Source: Alphaproteobacteria bacterium LSUCC0719
GTDB lineage: Bacteria > Pseudomonadota > Alphaproteobacteria > Puniceispirillales > Puniceispirillaceae
Reading direction: 5' to 3'
Assembly (NCBI GenBank): GCA_040839025.1
Contig: JBFPJN010000002.1
Coordinates: 124,001-188,000 of the forward strand
DNA: 64,000 bases
Part shown: positions 62,613 through 64,000 of the stretch, piece after piece
How the letters are laid out: the number at the start of each line of letters is the position of its first letter
Numbering within the stretch: the first letter of the stretch is position 1
Made by a program: the position numbers and the translations under genes
Notes under the pieces: model-generated
What the model saw: the letters and a program-made list of their open reading frames with translations, nothing else
Databases searched by the model: none
What the model was told of the DNA's origin: nothing

Positions 62613-64000
62613 TCAACCGGCGCCGCGTCGTAATCTCTCGATTGCCGATGCCAGCCTTGTCACCCCTTCGGCGATGCGTGCCTCGGGGATTGACGAATAG
62701 GCAAGCCGGAAATAATTCAGCGGCGGCGATTCCGGGGCAAAAAACACATCACCGGGTTCGATCAGCACCCCGTCGGCGGCAGCCTGTTCGGCAAGCTGGC
62801 GCGAATCAAGCCAGTCCGGTCCCCTGACCCAAAAGCTGGTGCCACCGAAATGTGACGCGCTCTGCGTGAACAGCTGGTGCGATTCCAGCGCCCCCTGCAG
62901 GGTTCGCCGACGGCCGGCAAGATGCCGCCGCAGACGCCGGATCTGGGCATCGTAATGACCAAGCGCCATGAAATAGGCCAGCGTCCGCTGGGCATGACCC
63001 GGCGGGTGCCGCAAAATCAGATGACGAAGCGCGCGCGCTTCCTCGATCAGCGGTTCCGGTGCCACCAGATAGCCAAGCCGCAATCCCGGAAAGACCGATT
63101 TTGACAGGCTGCCGACATAGATCACCCGCCCGTCACGATCCTGCGATTTCAGGGCTGGTGTTGCCGACTCCAGGAAATTCATCTCGAATTCATAATCATC
63201 CTCGACAATCAGGAAGTCATGACGACCGGCAAGATCAAGCAGCGCGCGGCGGCGATCCGCCGGCATGGTATGGGTTGTCGGGCATTGGTGGCTTGGCGTG
63301 ATGAAGACAACATCACTGTCCGCAAGTGTCGGCTCGTCGATCACCAGCCCGCCACTGTCGACCGGCAGCGCGGTGATCCGGTCGGTCCGCTGGTGCAGAA
63401 TATCGCGAAGATCGGGATAGGCGGGATCCTCGATGACCACCCTGCGCTGGCCGGACACCAGAAGCTGGGCAACGAGATAGAGCGCATTCTGCGCGCCAAG
63501 TGTGACCAGGATCTGTTCAGGCCGGGCGGTGATGCCCCGCCGCGGCAGGCTTCGTGAACAGATATAGTTCAGCAGCATCGGATCGTCGCTGAGACCAAAA
63601 TCCCCGACCATGCGTCCGAAATTTCGCATGCCAAGCGCCTGACGCGCGCAGTCACGCCAGGCGGTCAGCGAAAACAATTCATCATCGACCTGACCATAGA
63701 CGAAGGGAAATGGATATTCGCGCCAGTTCAGCGGCTTTCGGACTGGCCGAATATCGGAACAGGCACCGACAATCTTGTCTCGCCAATCAACCCCCTCGCC
63801 GTCACCGTCACCCCCGATATCGCCCGGTGCCTCGGCAAGATGGCTGACCGGGGCGTCGCTGCTGACGACATAGCCGGAGCGTTCACGCGGCTGAATATAT
63901 CCGGTGTCGATCAGCGCCTGATAGGCAAGAATCACAGTGTTCCGGGACACGCCGAGCTGCGCCGCCAGCGCCCGGCTGGACGGGAGCTTGTCGCCAGGCA
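62613..64000 (-). CDS. MocR-type GntR/aminotransferase regulator, TauR-like, N-terminus cut by window edge
   Basis: At least 462 residues; the frame is open to the right edge. The visible start PGDKLPSSRALAAQLG...SRNTVILAYQAL is a GntR helix-turn-helix. From about residue 90 comes a type-I aminotransferase-like domain (LGAQNALYLVAQLL, EDDYEFEMNF, YVGSLSKSVFPGLRLGY with the PLP Lys). MocR regulators include TauR (taurine), PdxR and GabR. Lying 66 nt before pta-soeABC on the same strand, it probably controls them; TauR is the best contextual fit. Confidence 0.85.
   Translation of the reverse strand, partial: PGDKLPSSRALAAQLGVSRNTVILAYQALIDTGYIQPRERSGYVVSSDAPVSHLAEAPGDIGGDGDGEGVDWRDKIVGACSDIRPVRKPLNWREYPFPFVYGQVDDELFSLTAWRDCARQALGMRNFGRMVGDFGLSDDPMLLNYICSRSLPRRGITARPEQILVTLGAQNALYLVAQLLVSGQRRVVIEDPAYPDLRDILHQRTDRITALPVDSGGLVIDEPTLADSDVVFITPSHQCPTTHTMPADRRRALLDLAGRHDFLIVEDDYEFEMNFLESATPALKSQDRDGRVIYVGSLSKSVFPGLRLGYLVAPEPLIEEARALRHLILRHPPGHAQRTLAYFMALGHYDAQIRRLRRHLAGRRRTLQGALESHQLFTQSASHFGGTSFWVRGPDWLDSRQLAEQAAADGVLIEPGDVFFAPESPPLNYFRLAYSSIPEARIAEGVTRLASAIERLRRGAG

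Overview
The window is a gene-dense, GC-rich (roughly 60 % by eye) chromosomal stretch of a heterotrophic bacterium. Gene content points to a marine-type alphaproteobacterium: many ABC importers for organic nitrogen, a SoeABC-type sulfite dehydrogenase next to a phosphate acetyltransferase, a membrane pyrophosphatase, a (6-4)-type Fe-S photolyase beside a CPD photolyase, and a short Zur. A SAR116-like or Rhodospirillales-like lineage is a guess. No rRNA, tRNA, CRISPR array, prophage, transposase or integrase was seen.

Layout. 0-1.5 kb: a DnaQ-like exonuclease/CBS/DUF294 fusion, cut by the left edge. 1.7-4.3 kb: a YtcJ-like amidohydrolase followed after 12 nt by a CobW-family GTPase. 4.3-9.8 kb: a complete Dpp/Opp-type importer (leftward: binding protein, two permeases, two ATPases). 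10-17 kb: acyl-CoA and related catabolism (SDR, M20 amidase, FadB-like enzyme, SDR, two-subunit CoA-transferase). 17-20.5 kb: methyltransferase, PanE-like reductase, DadA-like dehydrogenase. 20.6-23.1 kb: persulfide dioxygenase-rhodanese fusion and a polytopic membrane protein. 23.6-24.06 kb: a gene-free stretch with a series of strong hairpins, the best candidate small RNA. 24-29.4 kb: LysR/azoreductase pair, class-III aminotransferase, Ung, a DUF4864 protein and an SDR. 29.4-34.1 kb: leftward photolyase operon with DUF3833, chalcone-isomerase-like and YciB genes. 34.3-40.8 kb: an unrecognised catabolic cluster (CmcJ-like protein, polar-amino-acid-type ABC importer, AhpD-like protein, NicX/M29-like protein, Rieske oxygenase, binding protein). 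40.8-44.1 kb: GST, EamA exporter, dihydroorotase, Zur. 44.1-53.3 kb: polyamine uptake and degradation (GlnA/PuuA-like, class-III aminotransferase, PuuB-like, agmatinase, PotFGHI-like). 53.7-57 kb: membrane pyrophosphatase and a YcaQ-like glycosylase. 57-64 kb: SoeC, SoeB, SoeA, Pta and a MocR/TauR-like regulator cut by the right edge.

How the genes may work together. The persulfide dioxygenase makes sulfite and SoeABC oxidises sulfite. Pta plus a TauR-like regulator next to soeABC suggests that the main sulfite source is a C2 sulfonate such as taurine or sulfoacetaldehyde, with xsc expected outside the window. The Pot importer, agmatinase, glutamine-synthetase-like ligase, FAD oxidase and aminotransferase form most of a polyamine-to-GABA/succinate route. 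The 34-41 kb cluster looks like import plus oxidative breakdown of a small aromatic or heterocyclic compound and is the part least matched by a known pathway. Two recurrent non-coding traits are stable hairpins directly after two ABC binding-protein genes and short 9-15 nt tandem repeats in several intergenic spacers.
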